DNA of 64,000 nucleotides, taken from Robertmurraya siralis (GTDB taxonomy: Bacteria > Bacillota > Bacilli > Bacillales > Cytobacillaceae). Positions within the stretch are counted from its first letter, which is position 1; every line of letters begins with the position of its first letter. The position numbers and the translations under genes were made by a program. Positions 26,819 to 35,433 of the stretch are shown in pieces. The DNA lies in assembly GCF_005502275.1 (NCBI RefSeq), contig NZ_SWLZ01000007.1:124001-188000 (forward strand), given 5' to 3'. The notes beneath the pieces are model-generated. The model ran no database searches. It had not been told where the DNA came from and was given only the letters and a program-made list of their open reading frames with translations.

Positions 26819-29395
26819 ATGTTTGATTTATTAAAAAAAGCAAATGAGTTTAAGATGTCCAGAAGATCTTTCATTGGCTGGTCTTCTGCCATTGCGGCTA
26901 CTGCTGCAATTCCTGTAAGTAGGGGACTCATTGCGAAAGCAGATACGAACATTGGCCTTGAGGATAGTTCTGGCGAAGGAGTTTGGAAAACTGCTGCGTG
27001 TTGGCATAACTGTGGAAGCCGTTGTTTGAACAAGGTGTTAATTAAAGATGGAGTTGTTGTTCGGCAAAAGACGGATGATACACATCCAGATAGTCCAGAC
27101 TTTCCACAACAGCGGGGATGTTTAAGAGGTCGTTCCCAACGAAAACAAGTATTTAACGCAGACCGTTTAAAATATCCGATGAAAAGGAAGAATTGGGAGC
27201 CTGGAGGAGGCAAGAAAGAACTGCGAGGGAATGATCAGTGGGTTCGAATTTCTTGGGATGAGGCTTTTGAATTGATTGCAGCAGAAACAAAACGAATTAC
27301 AGAGAAGTATGGTAATGAATCAGTCCTTGTAACAGGAGGAGACATTAATATTACAAATGTGATGGCTGAAATAGGCGGTTATTCTGCATGCTACGGTAGC
27401 TCGTCCTGGGGTGCCTGGAGATGGATCTATGAAAATATGGGTGTGGGCGAAGGGCTGGCTGTCAATGGAATAAATGACCGTCTTGATCTGCGCAATTCGC
27501 AATTGATTGTGCTTTGGGGAGCGAATCCGGCATGGAGCACGATGGGAAGTGTAACATACAACTATCTTCAAGCGAAAAAAGCTGGAGCACGATTTATTTC
27601 GATTGACCCGATGTATACCGACTCAGCTAATGTTTTTGACGCTGATTGGGTGCCAATTAGACCAGGAACTGACGATGCATTAGCCTTAGCGATGATGTAT
27701 ACATTGTTGGATGAGGATGATCCAAAGTCAAATCCGCTTGTAAAATGGGATTTCTTACACAAGTATACGATTGGCTTTGATAGGGAACATATGCCAGATG
27801 GCGCTGATCCAAAAGATAATTTTAAAGATTATCTTCTTGGAACATATGATGGGCAACCGAAAACGCCTGAATGGGCATCCGAAATTTGTGGAATCGAGCC
27901 AAGCAAGATCCGTGAATTAGCTAGAGAAATTGGCGGTACCGAACGAGTGGCATTGCTGACAGCCTGGGCACCTGCTCGGATAAGCAATGGAGAAGGATGG
28001 GTTCAAGCATTCTCGGCACTCGGTATGATGACCGGACATATGGGAAGTCCCGGTAATATGACGGGTGTTAGCTGTTGGGAATACGCAGGAAACATGGGAC
28101 CGATGCTCTTAATTGCTGGTGGAGCAGGAACCGAACGTGTAGCGAATGCCGTTGACAATATGATTAATGAAAATGAAATTTGGGATGCCGTTTTAGATGG
28201 TAAGTTCCTTCAACGTTATGAAGGAGAAAGAAAGGCTAATATTCAATTTATTTATCATAACTACAACAACACATTACAAACAAGAAGTAATATTGCTAAA
28301 GGAATTGAAGCACATCGCAAGGTTGAGTTTGTCGTAACAAATGCCTATGCTCTCACGACAAATGCGAAGTATTCCGACATCGTTTTACCTGTGGCCACGC
28401 AATGGGAAACAGAAGGAGCTGTAAAAGGAGGAAATCGTGAAATCTTAATCACTTGGTCGAAAATTATGGATCCGTTATATGAATCGAAAACAGACCAAGA
28501 AATTGCCGAAGGGCTGCTTGCGGCACTTGGAAAAGATCCGAAGAACGTATTCCCATTTTCTGAGAAACAACAATATTTTAATCAGTTGGCCGGGAGCATG
28601 GTCGTAAAAGAAAACGGTGTTGATTATGAACCGTTATGTACGATTACGGCGAATGATATTAAAGAGTGGGGTGTTGAAGGCAGTCCACAACAGGGGAGAA
28701 TCCCTTTAAAGGAATTTGTAGATCAAGGAATTTATCAAATTCCTAGAAAACCAGGTGATAACTTTGGTTTTATTGCCTACAAGGATTTTATTGATGATCC
28801 TGAAGGAAACCCTGTATCAAGTGAAAGTGGGAAATTCGAAATTTATTGTAAAGCCATTAATGAACTATCAAAAAAGGCTTATTCCGAAATTGCCCCAATA
28901 CCGAAATACGAGCCAAAGGTTCATGGCTATGAGGCGACTTTTGAAGACTGGGACAAAAAGAAAAAAGGAAAATACCCTTATCAAGTGATTAATCCACATT
29001 ATCTAAGACGTTCTCACAGTACATTTGACAATGTTCCACAATTGCGCGAAGCATGGCCAAATCCAGTCTATATCAGTCAAAAAGACGCCCAGGAAATAGG
29101 AATTAAAGATGGAGAAACAGTGTTAATGTCAAATGAATACGGTCAAGCCCTTCGTCCGGCCAAAATTACTGAGGGTATTATTCCTGGGACAATTGGATTA
29201 CCTCATGGCGCCTGGGTTGATATCGATGAGAAAACAGGTATTGATCGAGCTGGAGCAGATAACTTATTTGTTGCGCATATTCCGAAAGGACTTGGTTCAT
29301 CAGGATTTAATTCAGCCCGTTGTAACGTAGAAAAGTGGAACGGTGAGCCTTTAGAAGAGGATGTAAAATGGGAGCAACGAATAATCAAGTTTTAG
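26819..29395 (+). CDS. dmsA: Tat-exported DMSO-reductase-family catalytic subunit (DmsA-like)
   Basis: This 858-residue molybdoenzyme begins with a twin-arginine signal (MSRRSFIGWSSAIAATAAI), so it is exported folded to the outer face of the membrane. A 4Fe-4S motif (CWHNCGSRC, then RGCLRGRSQR) is followed by DRLKYPMKR, typical of DmsA/YnfE/selenate-reductase relatives. The region CYGSSSWGAW should hold the serine ligand to molybdenum. ATG 26819 is preceded by GGAAGGAG. The frame opens earlier at 26759, but that start would overlap the Fnr box and lacks a ribosome site. The terminal acceptor (DMSO, TMAO, selenate or another oxide) cannot be assigned from sequence. Confidence 0.83.
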   Translation: MFDLLKKANEFKMSRRSFIGWSSAIAATAAIPVSRGLIAKADTNIGLEDSSGEGVWKTAACWHNCGSRCLNKVLIKDGVVVRQKTDDTHPDSPDFPQQRGCLRGRSQRKQVFNADRLKYPMKRKNWEPGGGKKELRGNDQWVRISWDEAFELIAAETKRITEKYGNESVLVTGGDINITNVMAEIGGYSACYGSSSWGAWRWIYENMGVGEGLAVNGINDRLDLRNSQLIVLWGANPAWSTMGSVTYNYLQAKKAGARFISIDPMYTDSANVFDADWVPIRPGTDDALALAMMYTLLDEDDPKSNPLVKWDFLHKYTIGFDREHMPDGADPKDNFKDYLLGTYDGQPKTPEWASEICGIEPSKIRELAREIGGTERVALLTAWAPARISNGEGWVQAFSALGMMTGHMGSPGNMTGVSCWEYAGNMGPMLLIAGGAGTERVANAVDNMINENEIWDAVLDGKFLQRYEGERKANIQFIYHNYNNTLQTRSNIAKGIEAHRKVEFVVTNAYALTTNAKYSDIVLPVATQWETEGAVKGGNREILITWSKIMDPLYESKTDQEIAEGLLAALGKDPKNVFPFSEKQQYFNQLAGSMVVKENGVDYEPLCTITANDIKEWGVEGSPQQGRIPLKEFVDQGIYQIPRKPGDNFGFIAYKDFIDDPEGNPVSSESGKFEIYCKAINELSKKAYSEIAPIPKYEPKVHGYEATFEDWDKKKKGKYPYQVINPHYLRRSHSTFDNVPQLREAWPNPVYISQKDAQEIGIKDGETVLMSNEYGQALRPAKITEGIIPGTIGLPHGAWVDIDEKTGIDRAGADNLFVAHIPKGLGSSGFNSARCNVEKWNGEPLEEDVKWEQRIIKF

Positions 29396-29413
29396 AGAAG
29401 AAGGAGGGCATGA

Positions 29414-29950
29414 ATGATGACTCAATTAGGTTTTTATATAAATGTAGCTGAATGTGTAGGATGTAAAACATGTACCGTAGCATGTAAAGATAAAAATGAT
29501 TTAGAAGTTGGGCGTAATTTTCGTAGGGTTTATGATTTTGAGGAAGGCACTTTTCCAAAACCATCTTTTTCGCATGTCTCGCTCTCTTGTAATCATTGTG
29601 AGAAACCCGGGTGTGTGCAAGGTTGTCCAACAGGAGCAATGTACAAGCGTGATGAAGATGGAGTCGTTTTGGTTGATCATGAAAAATGTATTGGTTGTAA
29701 ATATTGTGTCTGGAATTGTCCGTACGGAGCCCCACAATTTAGTGAGGAGCTTGGAAAAATGACAAAATGTGATACCTGTCTAGACTTAAGAGAAAAAGGA
29801 GAAGAGCCGGCCTGTGTTACTTCTTGTATAATGCGTGCGATTGAATTTGGCCCTATTGACGAATTGCGAAAGAAATATGGTAATAACGCAGATATTAAAG
29901 GAATTCCGTCATCTACAATAACAAAACCAAATCTTATCATTAACGCATAA
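29414..29950 (+). CDS. dmsB: DmsB-like iron-sulfur subunit
   Basis: This 178-residue four-cluster ferredoxin has the motifs CVGCKTCTVAC, CNHCEKPGCVQGCP, CIGCKYCVWNCP and CDTC...CVTSC, as in DmsB. It transfers electrons from the membrane anchor to the catalytic subunit. It starts at tandem ATGs (29414/29417) after AAGGAGGG, 18 bases behind dmsA. It is similar in layout to the minus-strand subunit at 20564 but clearly distinct in sequence. Confidence 0.85.
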   Translation: MMTQLGFYINVAECVGCKTCTVACKDKNDLEVGRNFRRVYDFEEGTFPKPSFSHVSLSCNHCEKPGCVQGCPTGAMYKRDEDGVVLVDHEKCIGCKYCVWNCPYGAPQFSEELGKMTKCDTCLDLREKGEEPACVTSCIMRAIEFGPIDELRKKYGNNADIKGIPSSTITKPNLIINA

Positions 29951-30040
29951 ACGGCTAAATGAGTTGGCCAAGATAGAACCTGCCAGTTAAAAAAATGTAA
30001 ATGCTGAAAATAATTTGTCTTGAAAGAGGAGGTAATATCG

Positions 30041-30874
30041 ATGCATGAATGGGCATTATTACTATTTACCGTGTGCCTGCAAATCGCTATCGGCGGGATG
30101 TTGACACTAGCGATTTTCTATAAAAAAATCAATCAGTGGGGTGAAGAAACGACATTCAAAGCGATGCGAATCCCCTTGATTGTCATTGCGGCTCTGTCCC
30201 TTGTCGGTTTAATCGCTTCATTTGCCCACTTAGGAACACCGTCACACGCTCTGAACTCGATTCGTAACTTAGGTTCGTCCTGGATGAGTCGTGAAATATT
30301 GGTGACAGGCTTGTTCATTGGAGCTGCATGCGTCACGGCCGGACTGGCCTTTGTCCAGAAAAAGGTTCATCATGGGCTGTTAATCTTATCCGCCCTTATT
30401 GGATTAATGGATATTTATTGTATGGCGATGATTTACGCGAATTCATTAGTGAGTGGCTGGAACTCGGTTCATACGTTCACATCCTTTTATGGCACAGCCT
30501 TCGTCTTGGGGCCGGTTCTCGTGGCGAGCTTACTAGCGCCACTGTTAAAGGATAAGGCGCAAAGTTTGATTAAAACTGCCTTCTATATTGCATTAGGAGG
30601 GATTGCCCTTCAATTAATCGGCGTCGCCCTATTCGGTTCGGTACTGCCTGAGGTCAATATGATTGAAGGAACGAATGCGTTAGCTTCTCTAGCCGATTAT
30701 CAAACAACGGTAGCGATTCGCTGGATTATCGAGATCATGGGTGTAACATTCTTAGGCTATCTTTCGATGGCCAAGCAGGGAAAAGTATCGGTTTCCTTTG
30801 CCTATGTGGCTTTAGCTGTTTTGGTGTTTGCCGAAGGCATGAGCCGATATGTCTTTTATGTGTTAGGTGCTTGA
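30041..30874 (+). CDS. dmsC: DmsC-like membrane anchor subunit
   Basis: This 277-residue protein has about eight hydrophobic membrane segments and the DmsC-type start MHEWALLLFT, with HLGTPSHALNSIRNLGSSWM. It should oxidise menaquinol and anchor the DmsAB dimer. The ATG at 30041 follows GAGGAGGT. Base composition is noticeably more GC-rich than in its neighbours, yet the operon position is as expected. Confidence 0.83.
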   Translation: MHEWALLLFTVCLQIAIGGMLTLAIFYKKINQWGEETTFKAMRIPLIVIAALSLVGLIASFAHLGTPSHALNSIRNLGSSWMSREILVTGLFIGAACVTAGLAFVQKKVHHGLLILSALIGLMDIYCMAMIYANSLVSGWNSVHTFTSFYGTAFVLGPVLVASLLAPLLKDKAQSLIKTAFYIALGGIALQLIGVALFGSVLPEVNMIEGTNALASLADYQTTVAIRWIIEIMGVTFLGYLSMAKQGKVSVSFAYVALAVLVFAEGMSRYVFYVLGA

Positions 30875-30880
30875 TTAAAT

Positions 30881-30903
30881 AAAAGGAAGGGGCACTCTTC
30901 CTT
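30881..30903 (+). terminator. Weak hairpin after dmsC
   Basis: AAAGGAAG pairs with CTTCCTTT across a 7-nt loop. There is no long U-tract, so it may attenuate rather than end the operon. Confidence 0.4.
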
Positions 30904-30923
30904 TCGTTTGAGGAGTGTTGAAG

Positions 30924-31829
30924 ATGGGTCTTTTTAGTAAATGGATTGAGAGCTTGGATTATCAATATGAGATACTGACAACTTGTTCTCGCTGCAAAAG
31001 TCCGCGTTCAACATGCTCCCGCTGTATTGAAGCATGTGAATTAAATGCAATCGAAATGAAAAATGGAGTACCTCAAATTAATTATAAAAATTGTAATGAA
31101 TGTGGAAAGTGCTTGGTTTCTTGTCCTGTTCAGGCCATTGCAGGAATATTTCCAAAGCGAGAATTCCATCAAGGACGGCTTGTTGTAGATAAAAGTACTC
31201 CACCTACCGCTAAGGAGTTAGTAGTTTACGCTAAAAAGGGACTAAAAGGGATAGTGGGAGAGGATGAGTACAACGAGCAATGGGATCATGCTCTGAAAGA
31301 AGCAAATGAAATATTGCTGCAGCTAGAGGAGCCAATCTTAACCGTTGAGCAGTCGAAAATTGAACGTACAGAAGAAGTCGTATCAAGACGGGAGCTTTTC
31401 TTTTCATGGAAAGAAGGAACTCAATCCTTAATTAAGGAAATGGTTCCTGCCAAATGGCGTTTTAATCAGATGGCTCTTGAGCTTGCACGCTATTATCCTC
31501 AGCATCAATTTGCAATGATTGATTTAAATATTGAAAAATGTTCATTATGTCATGCATGTGAAAAATTATGCGATAAAAAATGCTTGGAAATAACGGATAA
31601 AGGATTTGTCATTTCAGCCCAAGCTTGTTCATTTTGTCAATTATGTGAGGATATCTGTCCTGAAAAAGCGATCACTGTTATTGAAAAAGTAATTCCTTAC
31701 AAGCAAGTTGAACATCCTCTATTGACACATGTTTGCTCAACTTGTCAAAAAAGTTTTAAGACATTATCAGAAAATCAGCAACAATGTGTACCATGTATGA
31801 AAAAATCACAGTTTCAGATTACAAGATAA
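30924..31829 (+). CDS. Polyferredoxin-like protein with C-terminal zinc-ribbon motif
   Basis: This 301-residue cytoplasmic protein has two separated pairs of 4Fe-4S motifs. The first pair is CSRCKSPRSTCSRCIEAC with CNECGKCLVSCP. The second, at about residues 200-250, is CSLCHACEKLC with CSFCQLCEDICP. The tail has CSTC...CVPC, a likely zinc ribbon. The helical linker between pairs has no match I recognise. ATG 30924 follows GAGGAGTG. It follows dmsC and precedes tatA, so it probably serves electron transfer or assembly for this enzyme, but no standard Dms operon contains such a gene. Confidence 0.7.
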   Translation: MGLFSKWIESLDYQYEILTTCSRCKSPRSTCSRCIEACELNAIEMKNGVPQINYKNCNECGKCLVSCPVQAIAGIFPKREFHQGRLVVDKSTPPTAKELVVYAKKGLKGIVGEDEYNEQWDHALKEANEILLQLEEPILTVEQSKIERTEEVVSRRELFFSWKEGTQSLIKEMVPAKWRFNQMALELARYYPQHQFAMIDLNIEKCSLCHACEKLCDKKCLEITDKGFVISAQACSFCQLCEDICPEKAITVIEKVIPYKQVEHPLLTHVCSTCQKSFKTLSENQQQCVPCMKKSQFQITR

Positions 31830-31846
31830 AAACGTTGTGATACAAT
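31818..31846 (+). promoter_or_regulatory. Possible promoter for tatA
   Basis: ATTACA (31818-31823) and TACAAT (31841-31846) are separated by 17 bp. The -35 is only 4 of 6. Confidence 0.35.
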
Positions 31847-31898
31847 GCATTTGGATAGATATGTAATGGAGTCAAGTGATTTAAAAGGAGTGAAAAAT

Positions 31899-32105
31899 AT
31901 GTTGTCAAATATTGGTGTTCCTGGATTAATATTAATTTTAGTTCTCGCTCTCATCATTTTTGGACCAAAAAAATTGCCTGAAATTGGTCGTGCCGTTGGA
32001 CAATCCCTCAAAGAATTTAAGAACTCAACAAAAGGGATTATGGAAGATGATAAAATAGAAGATGAAAAAAAATCAACAGACGAGCCGAAAAAAATCGATT
32101 CATAA
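31899..32105 (+). CDS. tatA: Twin-arginine translocase subunit TatA
   Basis: This 68-residue protein has one N-terminal membrane helix, then the hinge [20 protein letters not shown] and a charged tail. The FGPKKLPE box is diagnostic of TatA/TatE. The ATG at 31899 follows AAAAGGAG. No tatC lies within the window. It follows the Tat-dependent molybdoenzyme genes, as if a dedicated pore subunit were kept with its cargo. Confidence 0.9.
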   Translation: MLSNIGVPGLILILVLALIIFGPKKLPEIGRAVGQSLKEFKNSTKGIMEDDKIEDEKKSTDEPKKIDS

Positions 32106-32114
32106 TGAAAAAAA

Positions 32115-32160
32115 GCCGGTATCGAAAGCTCATTACATGACTTTCGGTACCGGCGTTTTT
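32115..32160 (+). terminator. Terminator after tatA
   Basis: A 14-bp stem (32115-32128 with 32141-32154, one G-U pair) is followed by TTTTT. It closes the dms-tat operon. Confidence 0.82.
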
Positions 32161-32165
32161 AATTT

Positions 32166-32207
32166 ATGGTTATGTTAAACAAAATTGCTGATAACATGAT
32201 TTTTGAC
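32166..32207. repeat. Possible relic of the MITE-like family, copy F
   Basis: GGTTATGTTAAACAAAATTG and the following TGATAACATGATTTTTGAC resemble one end of copy E (GCTTTGTTAAACAATATTG, GATTTTTGGC). The other end was not found. Confidence 0.35.
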
Positions 32208-32307
32208 AACAGTGCTGAAAACATTCATATATGAAGAAAGTAGAATTTTAAATGAATACAACATTAGGGTTTATGCTGATTGATGATCAGTATAAAGCCT
32301 TTTTTTT
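32203..32307 (+). ncRNA. Candidate small RNA with its own promoter and strong terminator
   Basis: TTGACA (32203-32208) with CATATA 17 bp downstream could start an RNA near 32238. A 15-bp hairpin (32266-32280 with 32286-32300, one mismatch) followed by T8 ends it. No gene precedes this terminator after the tatA terminator. A short ORF of 18 codons at 32252 has no ribosome site. Confidence 0.35.
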
Positions 32308-32464
32308 GTAAATGATGTTTAATGAAACCTTTTTACGGGGTAAAACGTCTATTAATAATGTGTAAAGGAAAAAGTTCATTTCTTCATAAAAAAATCATCG
32401 GTGCAAACATAGTACGGAACCATATAGCAGTAGTGAGATCAAGCATTCTACAAGATGTGCTCAC

Positions 32465-32494
32465 TTGACATTTTTTGAAAAAGGAGTATATTAA
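32465..32494 (+). promoter_or_regulatory. Promoter for ltaS
   Basis: TTGACA (32465-32470) and TATTAA (32489-32494) are 18 bp apart. The leader before ltaS is about 165 nt. Confidence 0.5.
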
Positions 32495-32666
32495 TATTTT
32501 GTGTTAAAGCAATAAATATTACAGGAATGTAAATTTTTGAGCGGATTTTCATAAATTGTTCATATTTAACAGTTAAGATAGTAAATGACGAGTCTGGGAG
32601 TAATCGCATATATAAATTATTCATGAAAAAAGTATAATAGTTTGCTAGAAGGTAGGTGCAACAAAG

Positions 32667-34631
32667 ATGAATACTTTATTAAATAAACGATTTAATATTT
32701 CACAAAAATTTATCGGCTTTTTTCTTGTTGCCGTTGTACTCTTATGGTTGAAAACATATATTATTCAATTAAATCAATTTGAGCTAGGAATTGAAAATGG
32801 GATTCAAAAGTTTTTATTATTTTTGAATCCACTTGGATCATCATTATTATTTCTCGGTTTCGCCTTATTTTTCAAAGGAAGACGAAAATATAGTGCTCTA
32901 ATGACGATTTATTTTATATTGTCATTCTTGCTATATGCAAACGTGGTTTATTATCGATTTTTTAACGACTTTATTACGCTGCCAACGATTTTTCAAACGC
33001 AAAATTTTGGTGATGTATCAAGCAGTGTTGTTTCCCTTTTAAGACCATACGATATTCTCTTTTTTGTTGATTTTCTAGTCTTGCTTGCGTTACTTTTATT
33101 TAAAGTTGTTAAAATAGAAGTAAAAGATATGGGGCGACGCAAAATTATTGCTGTTTTATCATTGGCTCTGGGCTTTTCAAGTTTGAACTTGGCCCTTGCT
33201 GAAGCAGATAGACCTGAATTATTAACAAGAGGCTTTGATCGCAATTACATTGTTAAGTATTTGGGAATGTATAATTACACAATTTATGATGCGGTGCAGA
33301 GCACAAAGGCTTCTGCTCAACGAGTAATGGCCGATAGTAGTGATGTAACCGAGGTAATCAACTTTACAAAATCTAACTATGCTGAACCAAATCCTGAATA
33401 CTTTGGAATTGGTGAAGGCATGAATGTGATTTATCTTCACCTTGAATCGATTCAATCATTTTTAATGGATTATCAATTACATGGTGAAGAAGTGACACCG
33501 TTTTTAAACTCGATGATTAGAGATGAAAATACGATTTACTTTGATAATTTCTTCCATCAGACAGCGCAAGGAAAGACGGCTGATGCGGAATTTATGCTGG
33601 AAAATTCATTGTATGGCTTGCCACAAGGTTCAGCTTTTACAACGAAAGGGCTTAACACGTACCAGGCTGCTCCAGCCATTTTAGGACAGAAGGGCTATAC
33701 TTCAGCTGTATTCCATGGTAACTCAGGTAGTTTCTGGAACCGTAATGAGATTTATAAATCTTTTGGCTTCGATAAGTTTTTTGATTTAAGCTATTACGAT
33801 GCTGAGGCTGACCAAATGGCAGAGTATGGCTTAATGGATAAGCCATTCTTTGAACAGTCATTCTCGCTGTTACAGACATTACCACAGCCGTTTTATTCGA
33901 AGTTTATTACAGTAACACATCATTATCCGTATGCTATGAATCAGGATGAAGCAACAATTGCTCCGCATACTACTGGTGACAAATCGGTGGATAATTACTT
34001 CCAAACGGCACGTTACGCGGATGAAGCATTAGAGCAATTCATCACAGATTTAAAAGAATCCGGTTTATATGATAATTCCATTATCATTATGTATGGTGAT
34101 CACTACGGCATCTCACAAAACCATAATAGAGCGATGGAAGAAGTGTTAGATAAAGAACTGTCCACATTTGATAGTGCAGCAGGTTTACAAAGAGTGCCGC
34201 TCTTTATCCGTGTTCCAGGAATGGAAGGGGGAATAAACCATGAGTACGGTGGACAAATAGATATTTTACCAACATTGCTTCATTTATTAGGGATTGACTC
34301 TAAAGAGTATATCCAGTTTGGTACTGATTTATTGTCCGAAGATCATGATTCCCTTGTTCCGTTCCGTAACGGAGACTTTGTCAGTCCGACCATTTCATCA
34401 GTTGGAGGAAAGTTCTATAACTCTGAGACCGGTGAATTAATTGACGAAGAACAAATGGAAAAGGCACAACAATTACAGGAAGTTGTAGAATATAAACTGC
34501 ATCTTTCGGATAAAGTAGTCAATGGCGATTTATTACGCTTTTACACTCCAGCAGAATTCACGCCAATTGACCGTTCCATGTATGAATATAATAGTTCTGA
34601 CGAAGAAGCTAAAGCTTCAATAGATGAATAA
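32667..34631 (+). CDS. ltaS: Lipoteichoic acid synthase (LtaS family)
   Basis: This 654-residue membrane enzyme polymerises glycerol phosphate from phosphatidylglycerol to build lipoteichoic acid. Five N-terminal membrane helices (to about residue 180) precede an extracellular sulfatase-fold domain. The catalytic threonine lies in QTAQGKTADAEF and the metal ligands in LHLESIQSF, HGNSGSFWNR and YGDHYG. After the TM block an A-x-A-like site (LALAEAD) may allow release of the catalytic domain. The ATG at 32667 follows AAGGTAGGTG. The gene is monocistronic. Bacillus often has several paralogues (LtaS, YfnI, YqgS), and which one this is cannot be fixed. Confidence 0.88.
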   Translation: MNTLLNKRFNISQKFIGFFLVAVVLLWLKTYIIQLNQFELGIENGIQKFLLFLNPLGSSLLFLGFALFFKGRRKYSALMTIYFILSFLLYANVVYYRFFNDFITLPTIFQTQNFGDVSSSVVSLLRPYDILFFVDFLVLLALLLFKVVKIEVKDMGRRKIIAVLSLALGFSSLNLALAEADRPELLTRGFDRNYIVKYLGMYNYTIYDAVQSTKASAQRVMADSSDVTEVINFTKSNYAEPNPEYFGIGEGMNVIYLHLESIQSFLMDYQLHGEEVTPFLNSMIRDENTIYFDNFFHQTAQGKTADAEFMLENSLYGLPQGSAFTTKGLNTYQAAPAILGQKGYTSAVFHGNSGSFWNRNEIYKSFGFDKFFDLSYYDAEADQMAEYGLMDKPFFEQSFSLLQTLPQPFYSKFITVTHHYPYAMNQDEATIAPHTTGDKSVDNYFQTARYADEALEQFITDLKESGLYDNSIIIMYGDHYGISQNHNRAMEEVLDKELSTFDSAAGLQRVPLFIRVPGMEGGINHEYGGQIDILPTLLHLLGIDSKEYIQFGTDLLSEDHDSLVPFRNGDFVSPTISSVGGKFYNSETGELIDEEQMEKAQQLQEVVEYKLHLSDKVVNGDLLRFYTPAEFTPIDRSMYEYNSSDEEAKASIDE

Positions 34632-34641
34632 ATAAAATGAC

Positions 34642-34670
34642 GAGAGACTGTCCTACTGGGACGGTCTCTC
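34642..34670 (+). terminator. Terminator-like hairpin after ltaS
   Basis: GAGAGACTGTCC pairs with GGACGGTCTCTC (one wobble) with a 5-nt loop. The U-tract is poor (AATTTG). Confidence 0.6.
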
Positions 34671-34738
34671 AATTTGTCGACAAAGGCATCGAGAGTACCT
34701 CTCGGTGTCTTTTGGCATTTTTGGATGAAATTACGGTT

Positions 34739-34830
34739 AAAATATGTTGATTTCCGCTTCAGGTACTTGCTTTCTGAGAGGGCGGGCGGTTCGGAGCAGT
34801 GGCTCAATAGGAGGCGTAATCGGACAGAAC
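34739..34830. repeat. Degenerate copy of a common Bacillaceae intergenic repeat
   Basis: GTTGATTTCCGCTTCAGG then CTTGCTTTCTGAGAGGGCGG recall the GC-rich repeat found between genes in many Bacillus genomes (GTTGATTTCCGCTCCAGGCG and onward). This is from memory and not from a search. Composition is clearly more GC-rich than the flanks. Confidence 0.45.
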
Positions 34831-34959
34831 GGACAAAGTGAAAAAGACTCCAGATCGAGCAAGCACCCCATTCGACTGACCGAAACAAATGAGGACTGCA
34901 AGAGTTCAATATGAATAGCAATATAAAACAAACTGCAGTAACCAAAGACGGTCTCTTTT

Positions 34960-35223
34960 TGATTGTTTAGAAATTTGTTGATTTGGGTGTTACATGGATT
35001 GCAAACTCTTCAGCAATAAGATAAGAAAAGTCGTTTTATCAATCATATTGTATTGTTTAATAAAGACTTCCGAAGTACTTTTTCTGACATATTTTTTGCT
35101 AAAGAGAAATTTGAGATAGATGTAACAAATTTTCGGCTAGTTATTTAGATGGAGGAAAACCAAAGGTGAATCATACTATTTTCCTAGTTTTCGTATGAAA
35201 AAATAGTACCTGGTACTATAAAA
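34960..35223. other. Intergenic region upstream of the CwlO-like gene
   Basis: AT-rich, with no gene or recognised structured RNA seen. Confidence 0.4.
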
Positions 35224-35252
35224 TTGAAACATAACTGTAATATGATTATAAT
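35224..35252 (+). promoter_or_regulatory. Strong sigma-A promoter for the CwlO-like gene
   Basis: TTGAAA (35224-35229) and TATAAT (35247-35252) have a 17-bp spacer. The spacer contains TGTAAT, a WalR-type half site. The leader is about 175 nt. Confidence 0.7.
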
Positions 35253-35433
35253 CTTGTTGTTATGATAGACTGCTATAGTACTAGGGGAGTAGAAAATTGT
35301 TAGTTTTAGATGTATTTTGTCATTATTGAGAATGAAAAGTATAAAATGAAAAAACTTGTAGACTTAATAGAGTCTGTATTAAGTACATAATTTATAAAAC
35401 TTGTCGAAAACATGAAGGTCGGAGGAAATAAGA

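Noticed and set aside
26755-27213. 152-codon minus-strand frame opposite the start of dmsA
   Set aside because: Antisense to the Tat signal and iron-sulfur motif of a well-supported gene; no ribosome site.
34541-34945. 134-codon minus-strand frame after ltaS
   Set aside because: It runs through the ltaS 3' end, a terminator hairpin and a degenerate intergenic repeat, and has no ribosome site.
34960-35433. Possible c-di-AMP riboswitch before the CwlO-like gene
   Set aside because: I looked because this riboswitch often controls wall hydrolases, but none of its conserved blocks are present.
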